DNA of 64,000 nt from G965222335 sp965222335 (GCA_965222335.1 OZ244944.1:3534001-3598000); one strand, 5' to 3'; shown: positions 9,035 through 18,064, counted from the stretch's first letter. Program-made: numbers and translations. Notes: generated from the sequence alone by a model not told the origin.

Positions 9035-9060
9035 TCTACCCAGACTGATGGGAGAAGCCC

Positions 9061-9465
9061 ATGAATATATCGCAAGCGGCCCGGCAAAGCGGGCTGAGCA
9101 CCAAGACCATCCGTTACTACGAAGACATTGGCCTGGTTGCGCCCCCCGCGCGAGCCGCCAACGGCTATCGCCAGTACGACGAGGTCGCGCTGGACGAATT
9201 ACACTTCCTGGCGCGGGCCCGTGGTGTCGGTTTCGACCTGGAGGAGTGCCGGCAGCTGCTGGAGCTCTACCGGGACAAGGGACGCCAGAGTGCCCACGCC
9301 CGCGCCCTGGTGCTGGAGAAAAACCGCCAGCTACGCGCGCGCATCGCCGAGTTGCGGGCGATGCAGCGGATCCTGGACGACATGGCGCGACGCTGTAGCG
9401 GTGATGAAGGGCCGGATTGCGCCATCCTTGACGACCTTGCCGGCGCGGAGGTGGACCATGACTAG
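9061..9465 (+). CDS. cueR: CueR-type Cu(I)/Ag(I)-responsive MerR-family regulator
   Basis: This 134-residue MerR-family activator has an N-terminal winged-helix domain (TIRYYEDIGL), a dimerisation helix and a metal loop. The loop has C112 and C120 at exactly the positions of the E. coli CueR ligands (CSGDEGPDC), and residue 77 is serine, the marker of sensors for monovalent ions. It should therefore sense Cu(I)/Ag(I)/Au(I). Its own 19-bp-spacer promoter lies just upstream, implying autoregulation. The start overlaps none of recJ; a GGGAGA ribosome site precedes the ATG. It overlaps the permease gene by eight bases (ATGACTAG). Confidence 0.9.
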   Translation: MNISQAARQSGLSTKTIRYYEDIGLVAPPARAANGYRQYDEVALDELHFLARARGVGFDLEECRQLLELYRDKGRQSAHARALVLEKNRQLRARIAELRAMQRILDDMARRCSGDEGPDCAILDDLAGAEVDHD

Positions 9466-10552
9466 CTGCCACGAAGAGACTCCCGCCAGGAGTCAGCAGG
9501 GCGGGTGCCACGATGCGCCTTCCGGCGCCTGCGCGCCGCCCGCGCGGGTCGACTGGTTTCTGTGGAGTTGCCTGCTGATCGTCACGCTTGCCTACACCTG
9601 GGCAGCCCTGATGGGCGCACATGACCACCAGAGCTGGCTGGGTGTGTTCACCGGCGGCATCTTTGAGCTGTTTAACCGCATGTGGTGGGGCCTGGCCCTG
9701 GGCATCCTGTTCGTCGGCCTGCTGGGCAAGATTCCCCGGGACCTGGTGATGGGCCTGCTGGGTCGCCACGGTGGCTTCGTGGGCATGCTGCGGGCGACCC
9801 TGGCGGGTGTGTTCCTGGATCTCTGTAGCCATGGCATTCTCGCCGTGGGGATGAAGCTCTACGAGCGTGGCGCCACGGTGGGGCAGGTGGTTGCCTTTCT
9901 TCTCGCCAGCCCCTGGAATTCCCTCTCCCTCACCCTGATCCTGTTTGGCCTGATCGGGGTCGGCTGGACCCTGCTGTTTATCCTGTTGTCGCTGGTGATT
10001 GGCGTGATCAGCGGCCTGATCTTCGACGCCCTGGTCGGGCGCGGTCGCCTGCCGGCCAACCCCTGGCGGGAAACCCTCGGTGAAGAGCGGCCGCTGCGGC
10101 AACAGTGGGCGGAGTTCCGCGCCGGGCTCAGCGTTAACTGGTCGGGGACCCGGGACATCCTCGTGGACGGCGCGCGCGGCTCCCGCGTGGTGATTCGCTG
10201 GGCCCTGTTTGGCCTGATTCTGGCGGCCCTGATCCGGGCCCTGGTGCCCACCGATGCCTATACCACCTGGTTTGGTGCCACCTTCGCCGGCCTCTGGCTG
10301 ACCCTGTTGGCGGCGACCATTATCGAGGTCTGCTCCGAGGGCGCGACACCGATTGCGGCCGACCTGATGAACCGCGCCGCGGCACCGGGCAACAGTTTTA
10401 CCTTCCTGATGGCCGGGGTGGCCACGGACTACACCGAGCTGATGTCGATCCGCGACACCACGAAATCCTGGCGGATTGCCCTGTGCCTGCCGCTGGTGAC
10501 CGTGCCCCAGGTCGTGCTGATCGGTTTTGTGCTGAACCAGTTCGGCGGCTAG
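9458..10552 (+). CDS. SO_0444/YraQ-like metal efflux permease (DUF318 family)
   Basis: This 364-residue integral membrane protein has about 8-10 hydrophobic segments after a short polar N-terminus with two Cys/His groups (SCHEE, GGCHDAPSGAC) that could bind metal. The motifs GVFLDLCSHGIL and IEVCSEGATPIAADLM in the two halves resemble the paired Cys-containing repeats of the DUF318 permease family, which includes the SO_0444-type Cu/Zn exporter and ArsP. The ATG overlaps cueR by eight bases, so the two are translationally coupled. Together they form a compact copper or silver export module. The substrate is inferred from the regulator, not from the permease itself. Confidence 0.75.
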   Translation: MTSCHEETPARSQQGGCHDAPSGACAPPARVDWFLWSCLLIVTLAYTWAALMGAHDHQSWLGVFTGGIFELFNRMWWGLALGILFVGLLGKIPRDLVMGLLGRHGGFVGMLRATLAGVFLDLCSHGILAVGMKLYERGATVGQVVAFLLASPWNSLSLTLILFGLIGVGWTLLFILLSLVIGVISGLIFDALVGRGRLPANPWRETLGEERPLRQQWAEFRAGLSVNWSGTRDILVDGARGSRVVIRWALFGLILAALIRALVPTDAYTTWFGATFAGLWLTLLAATIIEVCSEGATPIAADLMNRAAAPGNSFTFLMAGVATDYTELMSIRDTTKSWRIALCLPLVTVPQVVLIGFVLNQFGG

Positions 10553-10637
10553 CGCGGATGCCTGTCGGCCCCCGGCGGGTGCAGCGGGGCCGTATTTTCA
10601 GGTAAACTGCGCGCCTTTTAACAGGAATCCGTTTCCC

Positions 10638-11736
10638 ATGCTCGAGATCGCTCCATTGCTCCAGGCCCTCAAGGACATCGAGGCGCGCGTCGACGTGCTC
10701 AGGGGGTATCTTTGACTTCGCCAATCGCAAGGAGCGCCTGGCGGAAGTAGAGCTCGAGCTGGCTGAACCCAGCGTGTGGGAGGACCCCGAGCGCGCCCAG
10801 GCCCTGGGCCGGGAACGTGCCTCCCTCGAAGCCATTGTGCACACCATCGAGCAGCTGGACACCGGCGCCGGGGATGCCGGTGACCTGCTGGAAATGGCGG
10901 CGGCCGAGGATGACGAGGGCACACTGGCGGAGATTACCCGGGATATCGACGGGCTCAACCGCATGCTGGAGCAGCTCGAATTCAGGCGCATGTTCGACGG
11001 CGAGATGGATGCCAGCAATGCCTTCCTCGACATCCAGGCTGGCTCCGGGGGCACCGAGGCCCAGGACTGGTCGGAGATGCTGCTGCGCATGTACCTGCGC
11101 TGGGGCGAGGCCCGCGGCTTCACCACCAGCCTGATCGAGGTGTCTGCCGGTGACGTCGCCGGGATCAAGAGCGCGACGATCCAGTTCGAGGGGGAATACG
11201 CTTTTGGCTGGCTGCGCACCGAGACCGGCGTCCACCGCCTGGTGCGCAAGTCGCCCTTTGACAGCGGCAATCGTCGCCATACGTCTTTCGCCTCGGTATT
11301 TGTGTCCCCGGAGGTCGATGACAATATCGATATCGAGATCAACCCCGCCGACCTGCGGGTGGATACCTACCGCGCCAGCGGTGCCGGTGGCCAGCACGTG
11401 AATAAAACCGATTCGGCGGTACGCCTGACCCACGGCCCCAGCGGTATCGTGGTGCAGTGCCAGACCGAGCGCTCGCAGCACCAGAACAAGGACCGCGCGA
11501 TGAAACTGCTGCGCGCCAAGCTCTACGAGATGGAAGTGCTCAAGCGCAGCGAGCAGAAGCAGAAGATGGAAGACAACAAGGCCGATATCGGCTGGGGCAG
11601 CCAGATTCGCTCCTACGTGCTGGATGCCTCGCGGATCAAGGACCTGCGCACCGGTGTCGAGACCAGCAACACCCAGGCGGTGCTGGACGGTGACCTGGAT
11701 GAATTTATCGAAGCCTCCCTGAAGAGCGGCCTGTAA
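10638..11736 (+). CDS. prfB: Peptide chain release factor 2 (programmed +1 frameshift)
   Basis: RF2 recognises UAA and UGA and triggers peptide release. The first 25 codons run from the ATG at 10638 to CTT at 10710-10712; an in-frame TGA (10713-10715) follows, and the remaining 340 codons are in the +1 frame from GAC at 10714. The spliced product is 365 residues, the same as E. coli RF2. It contains the stop-codon recognition tripeptide SPF (VRKSPFDSGN) and the catalytic GGQ (GAGGQHVNKT). The gene is followed 15 bases later by lysS, the conserved prfB-lysS pair. This is not a pseudogene: the frameshift is the known autoregulatory signal. Confidence 0.97.
10700..10716 (+). promoter_or_regulatory. 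RF2 programmed frameshift signal
   Basis: An internal Shine-Dalgarno-like AGGGGG (10701-10706) is followed by TAT CTT TGA C, the canonical arrangement for +1 slippage on CTT-T. When RF2 is scarce the ribosome pauses at TGA and shifts, so RF2 controls its own synthesis. Confidence 0.95.
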
Positions 11737-11751
11737 ACAACGGAGTGTCCC

Positions 11752-13248
11752 ATGAGTGATGAGCAGCCCGCGCCGCTGGCCGAGGAAGAGGAAAACAAAC
11801 TGATTGCCGAGCGCCGTGGCAAGCTGGCGGCCCTGCGGGAAAAGGGCAATCCCTTCCCCAACGATTTCCGCCGCAGTGCCGGGGCGGCCGAGCTGCAGGC
11901 AGAATATGCAGATCGGGACAAGGCGGCGCTGGAAGAACTCGACGCGCACTACGCCGTGGCCGGGCGCCTGATCCGCAATCGCGGGGCCTTTCTGCTGATC
12001 CAGGATGACGCCGGGCAAATCCAGCTGTATGTCAATCGCAAGGCCCTGGACGAGGACACCCTGGCGGCGATCAAGGGCTGGGATCTCGGCGATATCGTTG
12101 CCGCGCGCGGGCCGATCCACAAATCGGGCAAGGGTGACCTCTACATCAACATGCAGGAGGCGCGCCTGCTGACCAAGGCCCTGCGGCCACTGCCGGACAA
12201 GTATCACGGGCTGGCGGACCAGGAGCTGCGCTACCGCCAGCGCTACGTCGACCTGATCGTCAATCCCGAGGCCTGCCAGGTATTTCGCACCCGCTCGCGC
12301 ATCATCGGCTTTATCCGCGACTACATGAATCGCCGCGACTTCATGGAGGTGGAGACGCCGATGATGCAGGTGATCCCGGGGGGTGCCGCGGCACGGCCCT
12401 TCGTGACCCACCACAATGCGCTGGACCTGGATATGTACCTGCGCATTGCCCCGGAGCTTTATTTAAAGCGCCTGGTGGTCGGTGGTTTCGAGCGCGTGTA
12501 CGAGATCAACCGCAATTTCCGCAACGAGGGCCTGTCGACGCGCCACAACCCCGAATTCACCATGCTCGAGTACTACTGGGCCTACGCGGATTTCGAGGAC
12601 GCCATGGATCTCACCGAGGACATGCTGCGGGAACTCACCGCGACGGTGCTGGGCAGTACCACGGTCCATTACCAGGGCAGCGACTACGACTTTGCCACGC
12701 CCTTTGCCCGCATGACGGTGTTCGACAGCATCCTGCACTTCAATCCGGAGATCAGCGCGGATCAGCTGGGTGAGGAGCGCGGCGCGCGGGAAATTGCCGC
12801 CCGTCTGGGTATCGCGCTGAAGGACAGCTGGGGCCTTGGCAAGTTGCAGATCGAGATCTTCGAGAAGACCGTGGAGCATCGCCTGGACCAGCCCACCTTT
12901 ATCACGGCCTATCCCACCGAGGTGTCACCCCTGGCCCGGCGCAGCGACGACGACCCGCACGTGACCGACCGCTTCGAGTTTTTTGTCGGTGGCCGGGAGC
13001 TGGCCAACGGCTTTTCCGAGCTCAATGACGCCGAGGACCAGGCCGAGCGTTTTCGTGCCCAGGTGGCAGAAAAAGATGCCGGCGACGAGGAGGCGATGCA
13101 CTACGATCATGACTATGTGCGCGCCCTTGAATACGGTATGCCGCCGACAGCGGGGGAGGGTATCGGCATCGACCGGCTGGTGATGCTGCTCACGGATTCT
13201 CCGTCCATCCGGGATGTATTGCTGTTCCCGCACATGCGCCCGGAGTAG
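11752..13248 (+). CDS. lysS: Lysyl-tRNA synthetase, class II
   Basis: LysS charges tRNA-Lys. The 498-residue product has an N-terminal OB-fold anticodon-binding domain (about 55-160, with GRLIRNRGAFLLIQDD) and a class II catalytic core. Motif 2 is FRNEGLSTRHNPEFTMLEYY and motif 3 is GIGIDRLVMLLTDSPSIRD. The ATG follows a clear CGGAG ribosome site 15 bases after prfB, so they are cotranscribed. Full length and intact. Confidence 0.97.
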   Translation: MSDEQPAPLAEEEENKLIAERRGKLAALREKGNPFPNDFRRSAGAAELQAEYADRDKAALEELDAHYAVAGRLIRNRGAFLLIQDDAGQIQLYVNRKALDEDTLAAIKGWDLGDIVAARGPIHKSGKGDLYINMQEARLLTKALRPLPDKYHGLADQELRYRQRYVDLIVNPEACQVFRTRSRIIGFIRDYMNRRDFMEVETPMMQVIPGGAAARPFVTHHNALDLDMYLRIAPELYLKRLVVGGFERVYEINRNFRNEGLSTRHNPEFTMLEYYWAYADFEDAMDLTEDMLRELTATVLGSTTVHYQGSDYDFATPFARMTVFDSILHFNPEISADQLGEERGAREIAARLGIALKDSWGLGKLQIEIFEKTVEHRLDQPTFITAYPTEVSPLARRSDDDPHVTDRFEFFVGGRELANGFSELNDAEDQAERFRAQVAEKDAGDEEAMHYDHDYVRALEYGMPPTAGEGIGIDRLVMLLTDSPSIRDVLLFPHMRPE

Positions 13249-13311
13249 GCGCCACAGGGCGGCGTCAGCGAATAATGCTACACTGGCCACTGGTTTGATC
13301 GGGTATCTGAT

Positions 13312-13926
13312 ATGGCGTTAACAGTTCGGCAGTCGCTAATCGCACTGGCCTTTTCCGGCCTGCTGCAGGCCTGCGTGCAGCAGCCCGTCAGCAACGAACC
13401 GACGCCGGTGACCGATGCGCCCAATGCGCCCGACACGTCCCCCGAGCCGGTTCCCGAGTTGACCCTGAACCTGCCCAAGGGTGAGCGCTGTAACTGCCCG
13501 GCCCCGGCCGGGGAAACGGATTACACCTTTCTGGAACGGGGCTATGACGCCCTGTCCCGGGGCGAGGACATCGAGGCGGTGCAGTATTTCCAGCGCTACC
13601 AGCGCCTGGAATCCTCACCCGCTGCAGACTGGGAAGCGCGCATTGCCATCGCTTACGTGAGCATGCTGCCGCGCAGCCCCTTCTTCGACCCGGAGGCGGC
13701 GCGCAAGAGTTACAAGGAACTGAACAAACTACTCGAGCCCGGGATGCAGGTGCATCAGCAGAGCCTGCTGATGCGCGACTCGCTGGAAACCTTCGTGGTG
13801 ATGGATCGGCATATTGCCGACCTCGAGAGCAATAACGACACGCTCAAGGAGGACCTGCAGAAGCGTGAAGAAGCCCTCAGGCGACTGCGCGAGTTAACTT
13901 TGGGTCAGAAGGCAGGTAGACAGTAA
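13312..13926 (+). CDS. Putative outer-membrane lipoprotein with C-terminal coiled coil
   Basis: The 204-residue precursor has a lipoprotein signal with lipobox LLQAC (Cys21). A Pro/Thr/Glu-rich linker, a CNC motif near residue 59, a helical TPR-like middle (YDALSRGEDIEAVQYFQRYQ) and a charged C-terminal heptad region (about 160-200) follow. I do not recognise a named family. The convergent histidine kinase gene overlaps its last 50 bases. In enterobacteria a lipoprotein (QseG) sits beside a kinase and affects its signalling; a similar link here is speculation from position only. Confidence 0.75.
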   Translation: MALTVRQSLIALAFSGLLQACVQQPVSNEPTPVTDAPNAPDTSPEPVPELTLNLPKGERCNCPAPAGETDYTFLERGYDALSRGEDIEAVQYFQRYQRLESSPAADWEARIAIAYVSMLPRSPFFDPEAARKSYKELNKLLEPGMQVHQQSLLMRDSLETFVVMDRHIADLESNNDTLKEDLQKREEALRRLRELTLGQKAGRQ

Positions 13927-15406
13927 ACGTCGAACCCTTGTCGACCTGGCTTTTAACCTCGATTCGCCCGCCCATCATTTCCGTATACTCCCGGCAGATT
14001 GCCAGCCCCAGCCCCGTGCCGCCGTAGGTGGCGCTGGTGGCACCGTCCGCCTGCACGAAGGCCTCGAACACCCTGGCCTGTTGCTCCGCGGTCATCCCGA
14101 TACCGGTGTCGCTGACCGAGAAGCGGTACCAGCCCGGACTGTCCGTGAGCGCCTCGCCGCGCACGATGATCTCACCCTGCTCGGTGAACTTGCAGGCGTT
14201 GCTCAGCAGGTTGAGCAGCACCTGCCGGAACTTGGTGGCGTCGCTGTGCATGGCGGCAAGTGCCTCGACCCCTTCCAGGCGCAGGCGGTTATTGCGCTCC
14301 GCGAGCAGCGGCTCGATGGCCTCGCAGGCCTGCTGCAGGACTTCCCCCGGTTCGAAGTCCTCACAGTGCAGGGACATCTTGCCGGTCTCGATCTTGGACA
14401 GGTCGAGGATGTTGTTGATCAGGGACAGCAGTTGCCGACCCGAGAGCACGATCTTGTCGAGGTCGGACTGGAATTGCTCGCGGTCGATGTCGGCGCGGTC
14501 ACCCAACTCGTCGTGCAGCATTTCGCTGTAGCCGATGATCGCATTCAGTGGCGTGCGCAGCTCGTGGCTGACATTGGCAAGGAAGATGCTCTTGGCGGCG
14601 TTGGCCTCGTCGGCATCATCCTTGGCCTGGCGCACATCCAGGATGGCGTTGCGCAGCTTGTCTGACATGTCGTTGAAGGCCTGTGCCAGGTCGCCCAGCT
14701 CGCCGCTGTCGTCAATGTTGTTGATGCGGTAATTCAAATCGCCACTGCCGATGCGCTGGGTCCCGGTTTTCAGCCGCTTGAGCGAACGGTTGGTATAGCG
14801 CACCAGGAAAAAGCCCAGGGTGGCGGTGAGGAATATTGACGCCAGAAAGCCAATCACGGTGATGCGGTCGGTAAGGGCGATGGTGCGGTCGATAATCGTG
14901 GCCCGCTGCACCGCGATAAAGGCCTGGCGCTGTTCCAGCTCCTTCAGGCGCTGGTTGGCCTCAAGGAAGGGGATGGGGTCCTCGACATCGGAGCGATAGC
15001 CGGGGTCATTGTAGTTGCGATAGAACGCCAGCCATTCCTGCAGCAGCCTGTCGCTGGCCTGGGCCAGCTTCTGGTAGTGCAACTGGGTGACTTCGTGGCT
15101 CACGTCTCCCAGCTTGCGGATCTTGTCGCGGATGGCGGCGATGTCCGCCTCCGCCTGCGCCAGTTCCCCGGGCTCCAGCTGGTCCTCGGTGGACTCGCGC
15201 AGGGTGGCAAGGACCAGTATCTGCTGGCGCTGGTCGCCCAGTTGCTGCTCTATCTCGGTGGACAGTTGTGCCGCGCTGACCGCGTCCCGGTAGGCGATCA
15301 TGCTCTCGTTCCGGGCATAGCTGCCCCAGAAGTGGGTGCCCACGTTCCCCGCGAACAGGATCAGGATCGTAAACAGCGAGAGCGTCAGTCGGCGGCGTAA
15401 GCTCAT
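13877..15406 (-). CDS. Membrane sensor histidine kinase
   Basis: The 509-residue kinase has an N-terminal TM helix (LFTILILFAGNVGTHFW), a periplasmic sensor region of about 150 residues predicted helical, a second TM (ITVIGFLASIFLTATLGFFL), a HAMP domain, and a HisKA domain with phospho-acceptor H281 (NVSHELRTPLNAII). The HATPase has the N box (LLNLLSNACKFT) and G boxes (DTGIGM, GGTGLGLAIC). It lacks its own receiver. Its ATG overlaps the stop of the upstream receiver gene by four bases (ATGA), so kinase and receiver are made together. Its 3' end runs into the convergent lipoprotein gene. Confidence 0.92.
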   Translation of the reverse strand: MSLRRRLTLSLFTILILFAGNVGTHFWGSYARNESMIAYRDAVSAAQLSTEIEQQLGDQRQQILVLATLRESTEDQLEPGELAQAEADIAAIRDKIRKLGDVSHEVTQLHYQKLAQASDRLLQEWLAFYRNYNDPGYRSDVEDPIPFLEANQRLKELEQRQAFIAVQRATIIDRTIALTDRITVIGFLASIFLTATLGFFLVRYTNRSLKRLKTGTQRIGSGDLNYRINNIDDSGELGDLAQAFNDMSDKLRNAILDVRQAKDDADEANAAKSIFLANVSHELRTPLNAIIGYSEMLHDELGDRADIDREQFQSDLDKIVLSGRQLLSLINNILDLSKIETGKMSLHCEDFEPGEVLQQACEAIEPLLAERNNRLRLEGVEALAAMHSDATKFRQVLLNLLSNACKFTEQGEIIVRGEALTDSPGWYRFSVSDTGIGMTAEQQARVFEAFVQADGATSATYGGTGLGLAICREYTEMMGGRIEVKSQVDKGSTFTVYLPSDPKLTRAVA

Positions 15407-15771
15407 GCGCGGGACAGCTGCTCTATCTTGCGCAGCAAATCGGGAAAGTCGATCGGCTTGGTGGCGTAGTCATCGCAGCCGGCCCGGAGTGCGCTCTGGC
15501 GATCGCTCTCCATGGCGTGGGCGGTGAGGGCAATGATCGGAATATGGCGGATCGTTGCATCCTGACGCGCCTCGCGACAGGCGGTCCAGCCGTTCTTGAC
15601 CGGCAGGTTCATGTCCATCAGCACCAGGGCCGGCTGCTTGCTGGCCATCAGGCGCAGGGCCTCCTCGCCGTCGCCGGCGACGATCACCTCGATGCCCGCG
15701 CGGTTCAGGCGCCGGGTCAGCATGTCCCGGTTGAGGACGTTATCTTCCACCAGCAGCACCGGACCGGTCAC
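15403..15771 (-). CDS. Single-domain CheY-like response regulator
   Basis: The 122 residues form only a receiver domain: acidic pocket E9/D10 (LVEDN), phospho-acceptor D53 (LVLMDMNLPVKNG), switch Thr/Ser (IIALTAH) and conserved lysine in TKPIDFP. There is no output domain, so it probably relays phosphate or acts by protein contact. It starts with GTG, overlapping the cyclase stop by four bases (GTGA), and overlaps the kinase start by four bases; the three form a tightly coupled operon. Confidence 0.93.
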   Translation of the reverse strand: MTGPVLLVEDNVLNRDMLTRRLNRAGIEVIVAGDGEEALRLMASKQPALVLMDMNLPVKNGWTACREARQDATIRHIPIIALTAHAMESDRQSALRAGCDDYATKPIDFPDLLRKIEQLSRA

Positions 15772-17231
15772 GCGGAGTCCTCCTCCAGGCGGTGCACGAT
15801 GACGGGTTTGTCGATGCCCTTGACCTTGAGCGCGCGCCGGTCGCCAAAGCGGTAGCTGCCCGGGAGTTTGTGCCGGGTACTCTGGGACACCAGGATCTCG
15901 CCGCCGGCGCAGTGGTCTTCGATGCGCGAGGTCACGTTCATTGCGTGGCCCACGAAGCCATACTTGCTGCGCCGCTCGGAGCCGATATTGCCGGCGATGA
16001 CCTGGCCCGTATTGAGGGCGATGCCGGTCTGCACCTCGGGCAGGCCCTCGGCCAGGTTGGCGGCGTTGACCTCGGCCATGGCCAGCTGCATGGCCCGTGC
16101 GCAGCGCACCGCACGTTCGGCATCGTCATCCCGCTGCAGGGGGGCGCCAAAGACCGCGAGAATGGCGTCGCCCAGGAATTCGTCGATGGTGCCCTGGTGG
16201 GCCATGATGATATCGGTCATCGCCCCCAGGTAGCGATTGAGTATGGTCACCACCTGGGCCGGCGCGAGGTGCTCACTGAGGGTGGTGAAGCCGCGGATGT
16301 CAGACATCATGATGGTGACCTCGCGCAGATCGCCACCCAGGTCCAGGCCCTCCGGACGCTCCAGGATGTCGGTGACGATCTCGTCCGAGAGATAGCGGCC
16401 GAAGGTGGCGCGAATAAACTTCTCGCTGCGCTCCAGCTGCTGGCGGTACAGCTCCTCGCGGTCGTGCCAGCGCTTGCGCTCAATGCCCGCCTTGATGCGG
16501 GCCTGCAACAGCACCGGGTTGAAGGGCTTGAACAGGTAGTCGTCGGCACCGGCCTCGATGCACTCGATGATGTCCTCCATGTCCTGGTGGCCGGAGATCA
16601 CGATCACCGGGGTGGCGCGCCAGTCGTCGTGCTCCTTGATCCGGCGCAGTACTTCGCGGCCATCCATGCCGGGCATCACCAGGTCCAGCAGGACCACGTC
16701 CACGTCGGCCTGGGACAGGGTGGTCAGGGCCTCCTCGCCGGTGGCTGCGGTGACCACAAAATGCCCCGCCCGCGACAGGTAGCGGGCGAGCAGCTCCCGG
16801 TTCTCCTGCCGGTCGTCCACGGCGAGGATAAAGCCCGCCTCGCTGGCAATCGGCTCGCGACCGTTGCCGGCTGTTGCGCCGCTGTTGCCGGAGTCCGCGG
16901 TCTGGATCGCCAGCAACAGCCGGGACAGGCAGTCGCCGATAGCGGGGTAGTCCCCGGCGAGATCCTCCTGCAGCATCTCGGCGTAGCCGCGAATGCCTGC
17001 GAGCACGTTCATCAGGTCGTGGCGGGCCTCGCGGCTATCGTCTTCAGCGCCCAGCCTGCTTTCGAGCCTGTCTCCGGCCTCCAGCAGCTTGACGAAGTCT
17101 TCCCGGGCCAGGTCGCTGAGGCCATCGGTATGCTCTGTCAGCAGGGTCCTCAGGTTAAGCAGATTGCGTCGCAGCGCATCGCTCCAGAAGGGGGTGGCCT
17201 GTGCGGGAAAACTGGACAAGGTGCGGATCAA
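15768..17231 (-). CDS. Receiver-class III nucleotidyl cyclase fusion
   Basis: The protein (487 residues if started at the TTG at 17231) has an N-terminal helical segment resembling a degenerate kinase dimerisation domain (EARHDLMNVLAGIRGYAEML), a receiver domain with phospho-acceptor D183 (VVLLDLVMPGMDG), a linker helix and a class III cyclase domain. The metal-binding Asp residues D311 (MMSDIRGFTTLSE) and D355 (EFLGDAILAVFG) are present. The residue usually Lys in adenylate cyclases is Glu (IDEFLGD) and the usual Asp is His (VGHAMNVTSR), so ATP versus GTP preference is uncertain. The open frame extends to 17345, but that extension is basic and unlike the family, so the start is tentative. 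Confidence 0.85.
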   Translation of the reverse strand: MIRTLSSFPAQATPFWSDALRRNLLNLRTLLTEHTDGLSDLAREDFVKLLEAGDRLESRLGAEDDSREARHDLMNVLAGIRGYAEMLQEDLAGDYPAIGDCLSRLLLAIQTADSGNSGATAGNGREPIASEAGFILAVDDRQENRELLARYLSRAGHFVVTAATGEEALTTLSQADVDVVLLDLVMPGMDGREVLRRIKEHDDWRATPVIVISGHQDMEDIIECIEAGADDYLFKPFNPVLLQARIKAGIERKRWHDREELYRQQLERSEKFIRATFGRYLSDEIVTDILERPEGLDLGGDLREVTIMMSDIRGFTTLSEHLAPAQVVTILNRYLGAMTDIIMAHQGTIDEFLGDAILAVFGAPLQRDDDAERAVRCARAMQLAMAEVNAANLAEGLPEVQTGIALNTGQVIAGNIGSERRSKYGFVGHAMNVTSRIEDHCAGGEILVSQSTRHKLPGSYRFGDRRALKVKGIDKPVIVHRLEEDSA

Positions 17232-17416
17232 GCCTGTTGGTGAACGGAGTTTAGAGTATAGCGATGGCCGCGGGCCTGTGGAAACGCCGTTTTCATTCGT
17301 TCTATGGGTAGAAAGGCCCGGTTTTCGGCCCCTGCGGGTGCGCAAGGTCGCGAGTTTGGGGTACTATTGCGGGCATAGCTCAGGGACTAGGCTAATCACG
17401 GGCAGGTAGAGAACGC

Positions 17417-18064
17417 ATGTTGCAGCAAGTAGAAATCTTCCAGGGTCTGTCCCGGGAAGAATTGGATGCCCTGGTATCCAGCAGCACCAGCCGGTCGTTT
17501 CCGAAGAACACGGTAGTTATCCATGAAAACGACCCCGCCGATTCGCTCTTCATCATCGAGAGCGGCCGGGTGAAGGTGTACTGCAGCGACAAGAACGGCA
17601 AAGAGTTCATCATGAACACCCAGAACGCCGGGGACTATTTCGGCGAGCTTGCCCTGCTCGACGATTCCGTGCGTTCCGCCTCCGTGCGCACGGTGGAGAA
17701 ATCCACCTTCTGCATTATCTACAAGGAGGACTTCAGCCGGGTCCTGGACCAGTACCCGAATATCTCCCGCCAGCTCATCCGCAACCTCGCCCAGCGGGTG
17801 CGCAAGCTCACCGCGGACGTCAAGAGCCTGGCCCTGCAGGATGTTTACGGGCGGGTAGCCAATGTGCTCATGGACCTGTCCGAGGAGCGCGGGGACGGCA
17901 CCCTCTACATCCCGGAAAAACTGACCCAGCAGGACATCGCCGACCGCGTGGGCGCCTCCCGCGAGATGGTCGCCCGCATCCTCAAGGACCTCACCATCGG
18001 TGAATATATCCGCTTTGAGGGCCGGCATATCATAATTAATACCCGCTTACCCGCTAAGTACTGA
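17417..18064 (+). CDS. CRP/FNR-family transcriptional regulator (CRP-like)
   Basis: The 215-residue regulator has an N-terminal cyclic-nucleotide-binding barrel whose phosphate cassette (GELALLDDSVRSASVRT, E77, R86, S87) matches cAMP-binding CRP proteins. A long dimerisation helix follows (with LTADVK where CRP has its cAMP-contacting Thr-Ser), then a C-terminal helix-turn-helix (LTQQDIADRVGASREMVARI). No N-terminal Cys cluster is present, which argues against an FNR-type oxygen sensor. It is divergent from the cyclase gene, so a cyclic nucleotide made by that enzyme is a likely ligand (inference). Confidence 0.88.
   Translation: MLQQVEIFQGLSREELDALVSSSTSRSFPKNTVVIHENDPADSLFIIESGRVKVYCSDKNGKEFIMNTQNAGDYFGELALLDDSVRSASVRTVEKSTFCIIYKEDFSRVLDQYPNISRQLIRNLAQRVRKLTADVKSLALQDVYGRVANVLMDLSEERGDGTLYIPEKLTQQDIADRVGASREMVARILKDLTIGEYIRFEGRHIIINTRLPAKY

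Noticed and set aside
7748..10102. Long minus-strand open frame opposite recJ and the metal module
   Set aside because: Same reason: antisense shadow of real genes, no recognisable domain.
10638..10715. In-frame stop in prfB considered as a pseudogene mutation
   Set aside because: The Shine-Dalgarno-like AGGGGG and CTT TGA C are the programmed frameshift, and both frames join to a full-length RF2.
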